From: Aquatica leii
Lineage: Eukaryota; Arthropoda; Insecta; Coleoptera; Lampyridae
Length of the DNA stretch: 64,000 nt
Reading direction: 5' to 3'
Assembly (NCBI GenBank): GCA_035610365.1
Contig: CM069436.1
Coordinates: forward strand, 63,007,505-63,071,504
Positions 1-11,090 of this stretch are shown piece after piece (positions within the stretch are counted from its first letter, which is position 1; every line of letters begins with the position of its first letter). The notes under the pieces are model-generated. The model saw only the letters and a program-made list of their open reading frames with translations, had not been told where the DNA came from and ran no database searches. Position numbers and translations under genes: made by a program.

Positions 1-543
1 TAGTTCGGAGGCTTCCATTTGCACTAATTTTACGTGTCTGTCGATAGTGCCAGCATTATTTACGGCCGCCATTTTTTGCAATTTATTTCTTGTGTCGTAT
101 TGATGTGGCATTTATTGATTCAAAGAGCAATATCGTAACGTATAATATCATAAATAGCTTTTTGTATACAATAAAAAGAAAGTGCGTGCAATTGAAAACG
201 GAAAGGACTTACATGAATTGATTCCGGCGATCACCTTCGGTTCGAAATTAGCAAATATTTTCTACTTCTTTTTAATTTACAGAAACACTGAATCGACGAT
301 CTACTTTCTTTAATCCGGTGAGATGGACCATGAAGCGAAGTTGGGTTTCTTGCAGTTTTCTTTAGCTTGAAATACCCCTTCTTCTTTATTTGTTTTAATT
401 AAATAAAAGAGTGGACTGTACTATTTATTATTCTTGCAAATTCAAACATGTATTTTTACAAACAGCGCAAGCATGACACTGGCCTATTCATCAACCCTCG
501 CTAGTACCTGCATCGCAACCCTTCCCTTTTATCCCTGTTCTGC
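1..543. other. No recognisable gene; probable 3' part of hAT-1
   Basis: No open frame of note. The stretch lies just beyond the point where the hAT-1 transposase reading frame ends (about 547, minus strand), so it is probably decayed 3' sequence of that element or its flank. No terminal inverted repeat is visible before the window edge. Confidence 0.4.
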
Positions 544-546
544 AAG

Positions 547-726
547 TTAGCAACATGCTTCTTCAAGTGCAAGCTGCCTATTTGGAGTATTAAAAAAATT
601 GTATACACTCTCAATAGTGGCAAGACAATTCTTAATTTGTGCAATACTGCAGGCCGTAGTTATAGCTAAATTAAAACTGTGAGAAGCACAATGTGAGTAT
701 AACGCCAAATTGTGTGTGTTCGCTAC

Positions 727-730
<4 letters not shown>
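547..730 (-). pseudogene. hAT-1 transposase, continuation after the LINE
   Basis: The minus-strand frame resumes exactly at the second copy of the target duplication, with the hAT signature YSHCASHSFNLAI followed by SIAQIKNCLATIESVYNFF, then a stop at 549-547. In intact relatives this block follows GQGYDGA..MSG with only a short linker. Excising the LINE plus one TSD copy joins the two halves in frame, so this segment and 2948-3494 were one gene. The C-terminal dimerisation (hATC) part is not recognisable in the remaining 540 bases. Confidence 0.8.

Positions 731-766
<36 letters not shown>
728..766. repeat. (AAT)13 microsatellite, LINE 3' tail
   Basis: Thirteen perfect AAT units. On the minus strand this is (ATT)n at the very 3' end of the LINE, directly abutting the target duplication. 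Simple-repeat tails of this kind end several LINE clades, so it is part of the insertion rather than an independent microsatellite. Confidence 0.9.
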
Positions 767-767
<1 letters not shown>

Positions 768-2947
768 TTTATTGTCCAACAGAAACAATTTCCCAATTAC
801 AGGACAATTTACAAAGATTAATTATATACAAAAATTAATTAACTGTAATGTAACGGTGTTGCGGGAAGGGTATCTAGGAGCAAAGAAATTAAGATGTGAT
901 AGTAAATTAGAACAATCGATTTGATTATTCATTAATTTAGAAAAAAAGATCACATTGTTGATTATTCTTCTTTGTTCAAGAGATTGTACTTCAAAACGAG
1001 ATAATAGGTTAACGTGAGGGTAGCCCGTAAGTAGATATGCGTGATCAATGTTGAAAGCCCAAAACTTTAAAAAATTTCTTTGTACTGATTCAAGGATATG
1101 TTTTTGATATTAAATCTGAGCGTACCAAATCAGTGAGCAGTATTCCAGTTTAGATCTGACTAATGAAAAGTATAATGTTTTAAGCACTATAGGGTTCGAA
1201 AAGTCCCTACAACTACGTATAATGAAGCCTACAGTAGAAAGAGCTGAGCGAGACATATTGAGAATGTGCTCAGTAAAACTAAGATTAGAACAGAAGTATA
1301 TTCCTAAATCTTTGATTTTGTGACTACGAGCCAACAGTGACGAGTTTATTGTATAGTTAAATTGAATAGTGTTGTACTTTCTCGAATATGACACGACTTG
1401 GCATTTATGAGTGTTTAGTGATAAGTTATTTAAATGACACCAGTTTTCAATGAGATTAATATTGTTTTGCAATAGGACACAATCGTCTTCATTAGAAATA
1501 GAAGTAAATATTTTAACATCGTCAGCGAAAAACAAATGCCTACAGGTTATTGTGTCTGATAAATCGTTGATATAAATGATAAATAAAAGAGGACCCAAGT
1601 TAGAGCCTTGAGGTAGTCCAGATGTAGGATAAATAGGCAACGATGTGTAATTGTTATACACAACAGATTGAACACGGTTTGTGAGATAAGAAGATAAATA
1701 ATTTAAGAGTGATTGATGACAACCAAATTTGCTAAGTTTATCAATGATTAGGTCATAATAAACGGTATCAAACACTTTACGTTTATCTAAATATATAATA
1801 TCTACTTGGTGTCGTTCGTCTAACTCTTAACGTACAAATTGAGTGAAACACGCAAGATTTGTTACTGTGGATAGTTTTTCAAAGAATCCATATTGATTAG
1901 AGGTAATGAAACTTTTTATGCTGCCATGAATCTGTTTGTATTAGATGGATTCAAAAATTTTAGCAAAATTAGACAAAATACTAATTGGTCTGTAGTTCAC
2001 AATTTTACGAGGACTTCTATTTTTCAGGATGGGTATAATATTGGTTGCTTCCCATACTTGGGGAAAAATCCCATTTTGAAAAGAAAGGTTAAATATAGTC
2101 ATCAACGGCTTACAAAGGATAATCCGACAATCTCTAATTAAAAAAGCAGGTATTTATATCTGAACCAGATGAATAATTATTTTTTAGTTTTAAAATTGAC
2201 GTAATTATGTCATTTTCCGTCACATATCGTATGTAAGTATTGGGCATATTATTTGTTATTTCAGATGAATGCAGACGTTGACTAATCGGACTGTAAGGTA
2301 AGTACACACTGCTAAAGTAATCTCCGAACGCGTTTACTATTTCTTGAGGTTCATCCATATTTGATCCATTATAACTCAGCGATGGAGGTATTCGTGAAGA
2401 CTTTCTTTTAGAATTTATAAACTTCCAAAACTCTTTAGGACAGTTCAGGATACTAGCTTCAGCGTGTTCCGTATAGGCCTTGTACGCTAAAGTTATCTGA
2501 CTTTTAACTAGTTTTCTAATACGTTTGTATTCACTTAAGTGGTGGTATTGTTTGAGTACTTGAAATTTTTTATAGTGACGTTCTTTAAGACGAATATTGT
2601 AAATTATTTGAGGAGTAAACCATTTAGGGTAAATGGAAGATTTGTGACGGTATAAAGGAACATAGTTATCGAATAATGAATACAAGATATTGTATAATTC
2701 AGAGCAAGCTTCATTGACATCGACACAGTTCTCAATGCTCGACCAATTAGTTTCACTGAGTGAGTGGTAAAGTTCTATGTAATTTGCTTTGTAGAAGTTA
2801 TAACGTTTACTGTTCTTGTTTGTTTGAAAATTATTCAGTTTGGTTTTACAATAAGTTGTGATTGATAGTGCAGGATGATATAAATCTTCAGTCACAACAG
2901 GTACATCATTTTTCTGTACCTCACATTTGTTGTTGCTAATGACTAAG
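731..2947 (-). mobile_element. 5'-truncated non-LTR retrotransposon (LINE) inserted in hAT-1
   Basis: A 2.2-kb insertion is bounded by the direct repeat ACGAAT (725-730 and 2948-2953). The low-coordinate end is an (AAT)n run, which is the 3' tail of a minus-strand LINE. The high-coordinate end begins inside coding sequence of the endonuclease domain, so the copy is 5' truncated. Tail, truncation and short duplication are the hallmarks of target-primed reverse transcription. The reading frame of the host transposase proves the boundaries. Confidence 0.88.
1110..2947 (-). pseudogene. LINE ORF2 fragment: end of endonuclease plus reverse transcriptase (Jockey/CR1-like)
   Basis: This encoded the polymerase that copies LINE RNA into genomic DNA. 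Minus-strand order: a short piece of endonuclease C-terminus (about 2947-2860); a linker with CPKEFWKFINSKRK (typical before the RT of Jockey/CR1-type elements); then RT blocks NYRPISILSNFAKIFE (about 2000), the FDTV block at 1775, GLPQGSNLGPLLFIIYINDL (about 1610), the catalytic FADDV (about 1520), and LGIYFCSNLSFTEHI. A frameshift at about 2135 and a stop near 1825 break the frame. The clade call is from motif style only; Jockey and CR1 are both possible. Confidence 0.85.
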
Positions 2948-3743
2948 ACGAATGCTTGGGCATCATGAAATTTGCCACTCATACAGCTGGCACCGTCATA
3001 ACCTTGACCAAAAATGAATGTACAATCAATCCTTGAAGATTCTAAAAAATTTAAAATAGTTTTCGACATCCTTTGCCTGTCAAATCACTTGCATGCACGA
3101 AAGCCAAAAAATGTTCGCAAATTTTAAAATGATCTTGATCGTCCTTTTCTAGGCACCGTACACAAATTGACATCTGTGCAACACCTGAGATATCAGCGGT
3201 TTCATCTGCCAAAATAGCAAAGGCTTGAGATTTATTTACATGATCGACTATTTGCATCCGAATTAAGTTATGACATATAACAATAAGTTCATTTTGTATG
3301 TTATTGCTTGTATACATGGCATGCTTTGCACAATTTTGTAAGTGGGTATTAAGTTGTCTGTCAGTTTTAGCTCGAAACCTTAAAAGAGCTCGAAAATTGC
3401 TCTCGTTTATCAAATTTTGATTGTCCGAATTAACAACTTCTATTCTGCCATTATCCTTAGAACCACAAAAAGCTAATCCCTGTCGACCGCACAAAATTAT
3501 TGTTTTAATTATTACATAATTTGTGTTAGATAGGTACCTATTTGTTTTAATTTGTTCAAGTACAATTTTTTATTACCGGAAAAGAAAAACCAGCCTTGAG
3601 CCTGCTCAAGTGGTAACATCAATTCTTCTAAGAATTCAATTGTTTCTTGACTGAAAATCAGTCAATATCATCGAGGCAGTGTTGGTGTTTTGACTGTTTT
3701 GTTCATTTGGAGCAATACTAGCAGCAGCAGTAGCATCCTATAT
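2948..3743 (-). pseudogene. hAT-1 transposase, N-terminal half (DUF4371 region)
   Basis: The transposase of a ZMYM1-like hAT element would bind the TIRs and cut and paste the element in the nucleus. Seen on the minus strand: a low-complexity N-terminus at about 3743-3590, then an open frame at 3494-3051 with the family's FRALLRFRAKTD, AFAILADETADISG and CVRCLEKDD blocks (DUF4371, part of the RNase H-like fold, with the ADET acid). A one-base frameshift near 3060 separates DLTGKG from FLESSRIDC. The next frame carries GQGYDGASCMSGKF and is cut off at 2948 by the inserted LINE. Stops in the 3500-3600 region and the frameshift make it a pseudogene. Assignment to the family is firm; the exact clade is not. 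Confidence 0.8.
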
Positions 3744-4118
3744 TCCAAAAAAAATGTATAAAAATATATGTATCTATGATCTATGTAAGTGTACGCATAT
3801 AGGTAAACCTCATGTCTCCCGATGGCCTATAGTGACCAGTGAGACAGGGAGTATATTATGCTATGATATAATATAATAATCTACTCTTTATGTTGAATCT
3901 ATGAATTTATTAATTTCATAACAAAATTAGATTAATTAAGCAACAAAAATAATATAATTTAATAATAAACAAAAAATGGGGCGATTCTATTTTATGACAA
4001 AGTACGAACCCCCATTCTAGCTATGCAACAATGCAACTGCTATGCGCAATAATTGTCATAATCATTTAAAATTTTAAACAATACAGAGTAATATTAGTGA
4101 TAAATTGTAAACACTTAC

Positions 4119-4127
4119 CGTTCCCAT
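4119..4127 (-). other. hAT-1 putative first coding exon with splice donor
   Basis: On the minus strand an ATG at 4127-4125 opens a three-codon exon that runs straight into GTAAGTGT, a consensus donor. A matching acceptor (GGAATATAG) precedes position 3743, where an open frame rich in Ala, Asn and Thr starts. The ATG lies about 95 bp inside the TIR, as expected for a short 5' leader. This is inferred from signals only; no transcript was seen. Confidence 0.45.
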
Positions 4128-4229
4128 CTTGTAATTTTTTATTCTCGGCTATTTAAAAAAAAATTACAAATAACCATTTACAATTATTGTCTTGGGACGC
4201 ACGAAAACCTAGGAAGCACTGTTGCCGAT

Positions 4230-5939
4230 AGCACCAAGCTGTGGCTATATTGGTTACTGGCAAGCTACTGGCTAGATTTATATTTCAACGGGCCATAGGT
4301 GTGTTTTAGTAAAAAATCACTTTAAAAGTTTAGCGGTTACGCACCATGGCGGTCATCTTGGAAACCTAAACATAATTTCTAGGATTTTTTTGCCCTTTTA
4401 GTCATATCATTTTTTACCGCAAGTCTCTACGACGAATAGTTTCTGAAATATAGCACTTTACATTCTTATCTGGCCACCCAGTACAAGTCTTCCATTAAGA
4501 ATATTTCCATAACGATTTTTCAATGTGGGAACGTAAAATTTGGTATTTGGGGGTCTGTGTTTTTTTACGGTATATACATTCGTACCATTTTACACCCACT
4601 TTAAAAGTAATGTTAGCAACGTTCTTAAATTATAGTTGTAGTCAGCGAAAGCCCACTTTTATTTGAAACGAATAGAATAGTAGAAGAATTGAGTAACTTG
4701 AATAACTGATTATTAAAGATCGAGATCAAGAAATGATTCTAATGTGTACATGTAGTAACTTTTCTATTGTTCAAGTTGTACTTGATAAATACTATAAAAA
4801 TTGTATAATATGGAGACAAATGTTTCCATTTAATGTTACATGATAATTTTACCATATTTGGTGTGGATTTTATTAAGTATAATTTTTATTAAGCAACAAA
4901 TTAATGGCTTTTAATATTTTAGAAGGTTGTGTTTTGTATTTTGTTATAGACGAGGTTATAGGCAAGTATTTAGAATGGTAGCTACTATTTCTTATATATA
5001 TAGGCGTTCTTTAGTTTTTCCTTATTTGTACTGAAATTCTATTATTTTACTTAATTTTAAGTCTGTTACGAGTAGGAACACAATTTTTAAAAAAGGAAAA
5101 TTTGTTAAAATAATTTGTCATTTTATTAAGATTTGAGTTTTTGTGACATGTTGTTTTTTAGATACATGACTATGGGTGTACATAAGTCAGTCTATTAAAT
5201 CGATTGGTAAATGCGTATGGTATACCTAAATAATCCTTTACAGAAAACCAAAATATTGCAAACAATTATTTTTAGGAGTATTGTGTTCAATGTTTTCCAA
5301 GTACCTCAGACGTACTATAATATATCAGTCATTAAAATGTTTTGCCGACAGTTTTATTATTAAGCTTAAATTTCATTCAAATGAGTTTTATTAAGCAATA
5401 AATTAAGTCTCTAATTTTTTTAAGTTGTTTTGAATTTCACTTTTTGTCATACGTATAAATAAAATTAATATTTTTAAATAATTTATTAAGTTTTGGTTAA
5501 GCTTTTTTATTTTTTTATTAATTTTGCCGACAGTTTCAACTAATTTTTAGTCATCATCAGGGCTAATTAACATTTTTCAAATATAAAAAAATTTAAATTT
5601 ACAATATTTCATGTTTGAAATCCTGCGAAAGCATTTAAACATTTACTTATCTTCTTTTCTAAATCGCATAAAATTGTATTATTGTGTGTTACTCTTGATT
5701 ACAATAACTATCATCGTAATTTCGTAATATAATGTAAATGCGGACACAAGTACGTGTCAGCCTCGGGTAAATTTGCAAGCTTTCGTATCTGTTGCGTTTA
5801 AATTGACAATTATTTAAACGCACGAAATTTAAACGCTGATAATTTTATTTAAACGCAAACTTTCTGTAATTTTAAAGCAAATAAAATACCTTTCTTATTT
5901 ATTTTTGGAGGGTCATTGACCAAATGACCTAATAGAGAA
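4230..5939. other. Gene-free AT-rich stretch with short dispersed repeats
   Basis: No coding region. TTTTATTAAGCAAYAAATTAA-like words recur near 4885 and 5385, and TTTTGCCGACAGTTT recurs near 5340 and 5521. These are probably remnants of one unidentified repeat. GTCATCATCAGGGC near 5550 resembles motifs seen beside PLE copies but cannot be assigned. Confidence 0.35.
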
Positions 5940-6745
5940 GTCGCCACTGGTTCTTTGGATACATTAGATTTTTTGTTCAAGTCTGCACTCTAGCCATTAT
6001 GCCTGACATGGTTTTCTGGACAAACGGCCATTTCAAGATGGTGTGGTCCGTCTTGAGTAAAAATTTGCGTCTATACTACAGATCTCTTCTAGCCATACAA
6101 TAATTTATTTTGGCCTGGACAAAAATTTACTCTAATACGCGATTACTTTTCTTGTCCATCTTGCACGTGCGAAAGGACTGCACCTGTTGGCAGATTTTTT
6201 GCATCGGTATCCAAAACAAATTTTCTTCTCATAAAAAACTTAAAATTGGCGAAGTGACTAGAGCCTGTTTTAGTATTGGAGAACGTTTTCGCAGTCTTTA
6301 TTCCATCTAAATTCTACTCTTTCTTTGGTTCATTTTGACAACAGTTTGGCAATGTTGGCAAATCCAGGTACAAATCGTCTATAAGAGGTACACAACTAGG
6401 AAAACAGCGACCTGGACGCTTGTCAATTGGTCTTGGTCATGTTTGGCACTTCTTTGTGCTTAGTTTTAGATTTGCCTCACCTAGTCGTTGGGACACTTCT
6501 TTCAAGTTGTTCATACGAAGATTCCAAGATAGTCTGCGCAAGATGGTCTCAAACAAACGCTCGAACGTTGCAGGAGAGTTACATAGGCCGAAGGACATCA
6601 CAGTGAACTGTCACCAACCAATTCCAATTGTAAAATTGTTTTTTCACGGTCTATCAGCTACAATTCTACCTGCCAGTAACCATTCTCTAAATCCAATGTG
6701 CAAACTAATTGGGATCCTGACAGGCAGTGTGTTTTTTTAGTGGGA
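5940..6745 (-). pseudogene. Gypsy-type LTR retrotransposon remnant, RT to RNase H
   Basis: Part of a Gypsy pol gene (reverse transcription of LTR retroelement RNA). On the minus strand the RT block TLDLENGYWQVEL (near 6700) is followed, after a frameshift, by FTVMSFGLCNSPATFERLF (near 6580) and LRRLSW. The YLDD box region is then missing, and the frame resumes with LGEANLKLSTKKCQT. The RNase H start (an LSFL..TDA-like stretch and AVLSHVQDGQEK) lies at about 6280-6140, and a TDHTILKW-like block near 6030. No LTRs or other pol domains are visible. Multiple frameshifts and the loss of the catalytic box show an old dead copy. It lies just outside the piggyBac 3' end. Confidence 0.72.
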
Positions 6746-7141
6746 GGGCACAAACAAAATTTTTAAACTTACGTCTTACTTGATTACCTAATTCTGTTGT
6801 TGTTAGATATGGTTTAATTTATTAACACGTTGACGGACAGTTTGTCATTCTGAACATAGGTGACTGATACAGTACTTTTGCATTTAAAATTATCAAGACG
6901 CAGATCTGCGTTTTGTCATATTATGAAGATACCTGACAATCTTATTTTGACAGACCGGTGATCAGCGTCAGCCAACGATAGTGCCTTTTCTCGGCATTTA
7001 ATAAAGCTTATTTATCTGTGTAATTTTTGTAGTAAAACGAAGACTTTCTTTTCTTAAATCAAAATTAAACTTTATTATCAAAAAGAAAAAACTGAAACGA
7101 ACATGCAGTATTGGTATACAACAACTAGGAAAGCTGATTTA

Positions 7142-9696
7142 TGATGCTTTGTTTCTGTGCCACTGTTCAAAACATTCTGGACACAACGACGGCTTATTTC
7201 GACATTCTTAGTGAATAGTGAAGTTTGACTGGTAGAGTATCAGTATCATACAACATATTTTCCTGCTTCCTATTGTCATTCTTTTGATGTCAAATTAAAT
7301 TTTTCCCCTCAATGCCAACTGGGAGTTTCAAGTAAGATTTTATGAGGCTCTCACGAAAATCTAAAAATTTGTAGGAGCGAATTGTTTTTGCAATATTTTT
7401 TGTAGAGGTAAAAGGCATTCCATACGGCAACATCCAGCATGTAAAAAATTACTTTCTTGTACCACTGAATGGTTTTCCTTGGTGTCGAATAGGTGAAGTC
7501 ATTTGATCGCATCTGTCGATGCCTGACATGTGACGGTTATATGTGACAATTGTCTGTTTTATCATCCCTTTTCCATATCTGTTATTGGTTGACATCAATC
7601 AGAGATGATTTTTAGTCGTAATCATTAAAACATTGCGTTGTTTTCTACGAACCCAAAAATGTTTCCTTCGTTTGAGTTTTTTTTTACCAGTTTACACGGA
7701 TTACCTTTGCGGTTAGATCGTAGAGTTCCAGTAGTAGGAGTTCGCAAACCAAGCAATTTTTCTGAAAGTCGGTAACTATTGTAAAAATTGTACATGAACA
7801 GTTCATATCCTTTCATAAGGTACGGCTTCGTTAATCTTAGAACCAAAGACTCTAATTTTATGGAATTCTTGTCGTTATTGTCAACTGAACCACTAGACAT
7901 TCCGATGTTTAGAAGGTAATCGAGGTTGTCAACTCATAAAATTTAATGTCATACTTGGCTTTTCACTTTCCTATAAGGAAAGTATAGCGATCGCAATTTT
8001 TTTTTTGAAAAAAATTTTTTTGAAGAATTTTACGTTTCAAGGTTTTCTGAATCAGAAAAAGGTATTTTTGACAAAAAAATTTTGGGTGTCTGTGTCTGTC
8101 TGTGTGTAACGATGTACCCACGATAACTCTCGAACCAAAAGTCCTAGTAACTTGAAATTTGGTATAGAGCTGGATTTTCATATTCTCTCGGTTTTATCAA
8201 AAGATAGATCTGATAAAAATACCGAAAGTAGGTGTATCCGCCATTTTGAACAATTTTTCTTATATAATTTTGTACGAATGTAAATTATTTGAATTATTTT
8301 TATAGTTTCTTATAAAGATAATTCTTCCTAACAATTTATTCGAATAATTTTTTTTTCTAACAATAACAGTTTATTATATATTTAATTTATAATTTAAAGT
8401 GATTTCCATTATATAATCTAGGATCGAATCCTGTCTGCGATGATTTTTTTTTTAGAAAAAATGAATAGCCAGTTGCACAAAAGTCTGTTTAATTGGCGAT
8501 TTACTAATCGTTTTTAATACAAACATATCACTTCAAAGTGGTTTTATGACAACGTAATCTTATAAAAATACATTTTTTCATCATTCCCTATAGGAAAGTC
8601 GTGTGATAGCCGCACCAGTTTTTTTTATTTTTGTGATACACTCTAAAAGCTAGCCTGTCACGAAAGAGACTCATCTAGAGAAAACTCCTTAATGGGAACA
8701 TAAACAGACTGAAATTGGGCAATTAACATGTTCAGAAATAATTGTGATATATATTTTTTTTTAATCATTTAAACAAGAATATAATTTTGCTTGAATAAAT
8801 TTAATTTAAAAACTCCAGAAATAGTTGAACCTTTTCTTTCTTTTTTGAAAAAGTAGTGGAAGAATACATAACTCGTAGTATTTGTTAAAATCTTCTTTCG
8901 GACATGACGTAACTAAATAGTGGATGGAAATACAACACATCACCGTAAGAAAAGAAGCGACCCATATTCGAAGTAGCAATTTGCCCTTGTAGCAAACACA
9001 AAGCAAAAAGCGTTTTCATTTCATCAACTGTTACTGAACGAAAGGTGTCATATCGAGAGTTTTTAGTCTTAGGTCTGTTTGTCATGGTTAAAGCGTTTCC
9101 ACAACTGTTTGTCCAATTTACCACAAATTCCATTATGTTTTCCGAAAACAGATATTCGAAAACTTCTTGTGGGCTAATACTGGAGTTTATAGCTATCTTT
9201 AAGCAGTTGGAGGTTTAATAAAAATTAAAGTTTGGTATATCTACAGTTGTATGCTCCTACTCAAAATCGTTTTCTTCTGGAAGATTTTCAAGTGAATCTT
9301 GTAGAGCGATGTTTTCATTCGAATGTTCAAGATGCTCTGAAGCTTGTTCCGTAATGCATTGTTCCGATCTTCTCCGATATCTTGACGTATCTTCTACAAG
9401 ATTTTGTAAAGTGCCTTTTGCTTCTGCAACATTTTTAACTTGGAGTGAGGTCTTTTGCTGTACCATTTTAGTCTTGTACTTTCTGGGTGCTTTTGAAGAA
9501 GACAACGTTAATCCTTTTGCATGGGACATTTCGCTTTCAGTTGATTCAGTGGTAGAACCAAAATTACTTAGATATTAATCTTCGGCTGATCCATACTTTC
9601 TAGTTAAAACGGCAAAACGACATCGTCTTCATCTGCTAATATTTCTGCATAACAATCACGTAACCGCTTTTGCTCTCTTTCATAAGGATCGTTCAT
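7142..9696 (-). pseudogene. piggyBac transposase (DDE, PGBD-like), broken
   Basis: This would excise and insert the element at TTAA. Blocks on the minus strand, in order: the start NDPYEREQKRLR with acidic residues (9696-9600); a Ser/Glu-rich N-terminus (9529-9257); VVNWTNSCG and VTVDEMKTLFAL..LQG (9133-8990), the conserved pre-catalytic region; after a frameshift, FNKYYELCILPL; FQSVYVPIKEFSLDESL near 8690, which carries the first catalytic Asp; the inserted repeat; KAKYDIKFYELTTS (about 7950); LVLRLTKPYLMKGYELFM and NFYNSYRLSEKLL with TTGTLRSNRKGNP (7860-7690), which contains the second Asp region; RKTIQWYKKVIFYMLDVAVW (about 7470); and a C-terminal Cys/His piece CPECFEQWH (about 7180). Several stops and frameshifts plus the insertion make it non-functional. 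Confidence 0.85.
7964..8612. mobile_element. MITE-like repeat, family M, copy 1 (inside piggyBac transposase)
   Basis: Interrupts the transposase between the first catalytic Asp block and KAKYDIKFYEL. Both ends carry a short palindrome: CTTTCCTATAAGGAAAG near 7966 and TTCCCTATAGGAAAG near 8584. Copy 2 at 19431-19865 shares the ends, the CACTTCAAAGTGGTTTTATG block and a pol III B-box-like word, GGATCGAATCC (8421-8431). No ORF of significance and no clear target duplication. The orientation is arbitrary and the outer limits are known to within about 10 bases. Confidence 0.7.
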
Positions 9697-9837
9697 ATTT
9701 ACATCTTTCTCCAACTATGTACAATATCTCAATAAAAATCTTTCTGAATAAGTGTATATTGAGCGCTCGTATTATAAATCACGTATTTATTTACGATTTG
9801 TAAAAAAATTAATAAAAAGGTGTCTTAATTTTTTTAT

Positions 9838-9962
9838 TTTATATTAAACCTTGCGCGGACCCCCTGACATTCAGGGACCCCCAAATTCATTTTTTTTCTA
9901 CGGACCCCCTGAATGATGTCAGGCACCCCTGGGGTCTGTAGGGGCCACTTTGGGAAGCACTG
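9838..9962 (-). repeat. hAT-like terminal sequence with GC-rich palindromes
   Basis: Read from 9962 on the minus strand it starts CAGTGCTTCCCAAAGTGG, a common hAT-type terminus. It contains two related blocks built on CCCCTGA..TCAGGGG (9866-9882, perfect arms) and CCCCTGAATGATGTCAGG. Candidate 8-bp duplication outside: CTCTAAAT (9963-9970). The other end was not found, so this is a solo terminus next to the piggyBac 5' end. Confidence 0.5.
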
Positions 9963-11082
9963 CTCTAAATGAAAAGTGTTGTCTAATTTTTTGTATGTTT
10001 TTATATGAATGTTGTTGCTTATTGCACTAAGATTATTAACATTTCTGTATAGTTATTTAGAAAACCAGCATAGAGGTTTTTGGAATTTGTTTATTTCAAC
10101 AGTAAACTACTAGCACGACTTCAACGAAGTTGTTTAAAAAAGTAATAGCTTTATGATATTAAAAACAAAAAGTCCAAAAGAAGTATCGATGTGTAAAGTG
10201 CATTCCAGATTGACTTAATTCACCGTAACATCCATTAGTTTTATCCACATCGACAACAAATTAACAATCTCGTCGTATAAATAAAGATAAAACCATAAAA
10301 TTGTTTATATAGAAATGAATACGCATACAAAAAAATATTAATTGCAACTAAGCGTTTGCATTAACGTTTAATGGACACAGTTACTTTGCGGATAGTTTTA
10401 AATAGCATGTCTCAAGAAAACTTCATCAAACCATCTATGATCACAACAATAAAAACAGGTAAGAATAAGTAATAAAAGGTTAATTGGAATCAATAAAGTT
10501 TAATTGTTAATGATAAAATTAAATATACATACGTACGTACATATATGTATAATATAGAAAACAAAATTATCTTTACAACCAAATTGATTTAACAGTTATT
10601 TCGCTGTTTTTATTGCTTTGTAAGATTATTAATGGTATGTTCATTACTATTACTTAAAAGGAAATAGTTCATTCTTTTGTGTTGATGTGAAATTTACTTG
10701 AAACCGTATAAAAAAAGACATGTGGTGTAAAAATAGTATTTATTGCAGTAGTGAAGTGTGCCCGAACTTCGACATATGGCAAATTATGGAAGTTACTAAT
10801 TGTTTTAATAACAGAAATTGTTTGTAATTAATGTACCTTTCTCGAATGATTTAGAAAAGAAAATGCAAGCAAACGTTAAATTCGGCGTGTCTTATGGGCC
10901 ATAATGGCATAAAGCATTTACACGTACATTATGACTTAACTGTTTCTTACTTGTATCTAAGCATTTGCAGATGTTCTCATAATTCGTGGATCCGTTACAC
11001 GAGAAAAATGTGTTGCATTTTTCTAGTTTTTTTTCATAAATTCTATTGATGTTTAGTAATGTGATTATATAAGAAATTATCA
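9963..11082. other. No gene recognised
   Basis: AT-rich sequence with only short shadow frames; no transposon motif, splice-like exon or RNA gene could be supported. Confidence 0.4.
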
Positions 11083-11090
11083 TCAATCTT

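Larger units (their letters stand above)
1..4221 (-). mobile_element. hAT-1 DNA transposon (ZMYM1/DUF4371 type), 3' end outside window
   Basis: The 5' terminus is read on the minus strand at 4221-4208 (CAGTGCTTCCTAGG), a typical hAT-like start. The next 8 bases outward (4222-4229, TTGCCGAT) are the candidate target duplication; its partner lies off the window. A short first exon, an intron and a DUF4371-type transposase follow downstream. The body is interrupted by a LINE at 731-2947. The element is inactive: frameshifts, stops and the nested insertion are all visible. Confidence 0.75.
6826..9715 (-). mobile_element. piggyBac-like DNA transposon, inactive
   Basis: The 3' end is TTAA (6822-6825) followed by CACGTTGACGGACAG, a piggyBac-style TTAA target plus TIR. 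The transposase fills the minus strand up to an ATG at 9696. No matching 5' TIR/TTAA could be found between 9700 and 9840, so that end is decayed or replaced by the GC-rich repeat ending at 9962. The element carries an internal insertion at 7964-8612. Confidence 0.78.

Noticed and set aside
8421..8431. tRNA gene suggested by the T-loop-like word (also 19545-19555)
   Set aside because: No acceptor stem, anticodon arm or A box can be drawn around it in either copy; only a B-box-like word is supported.
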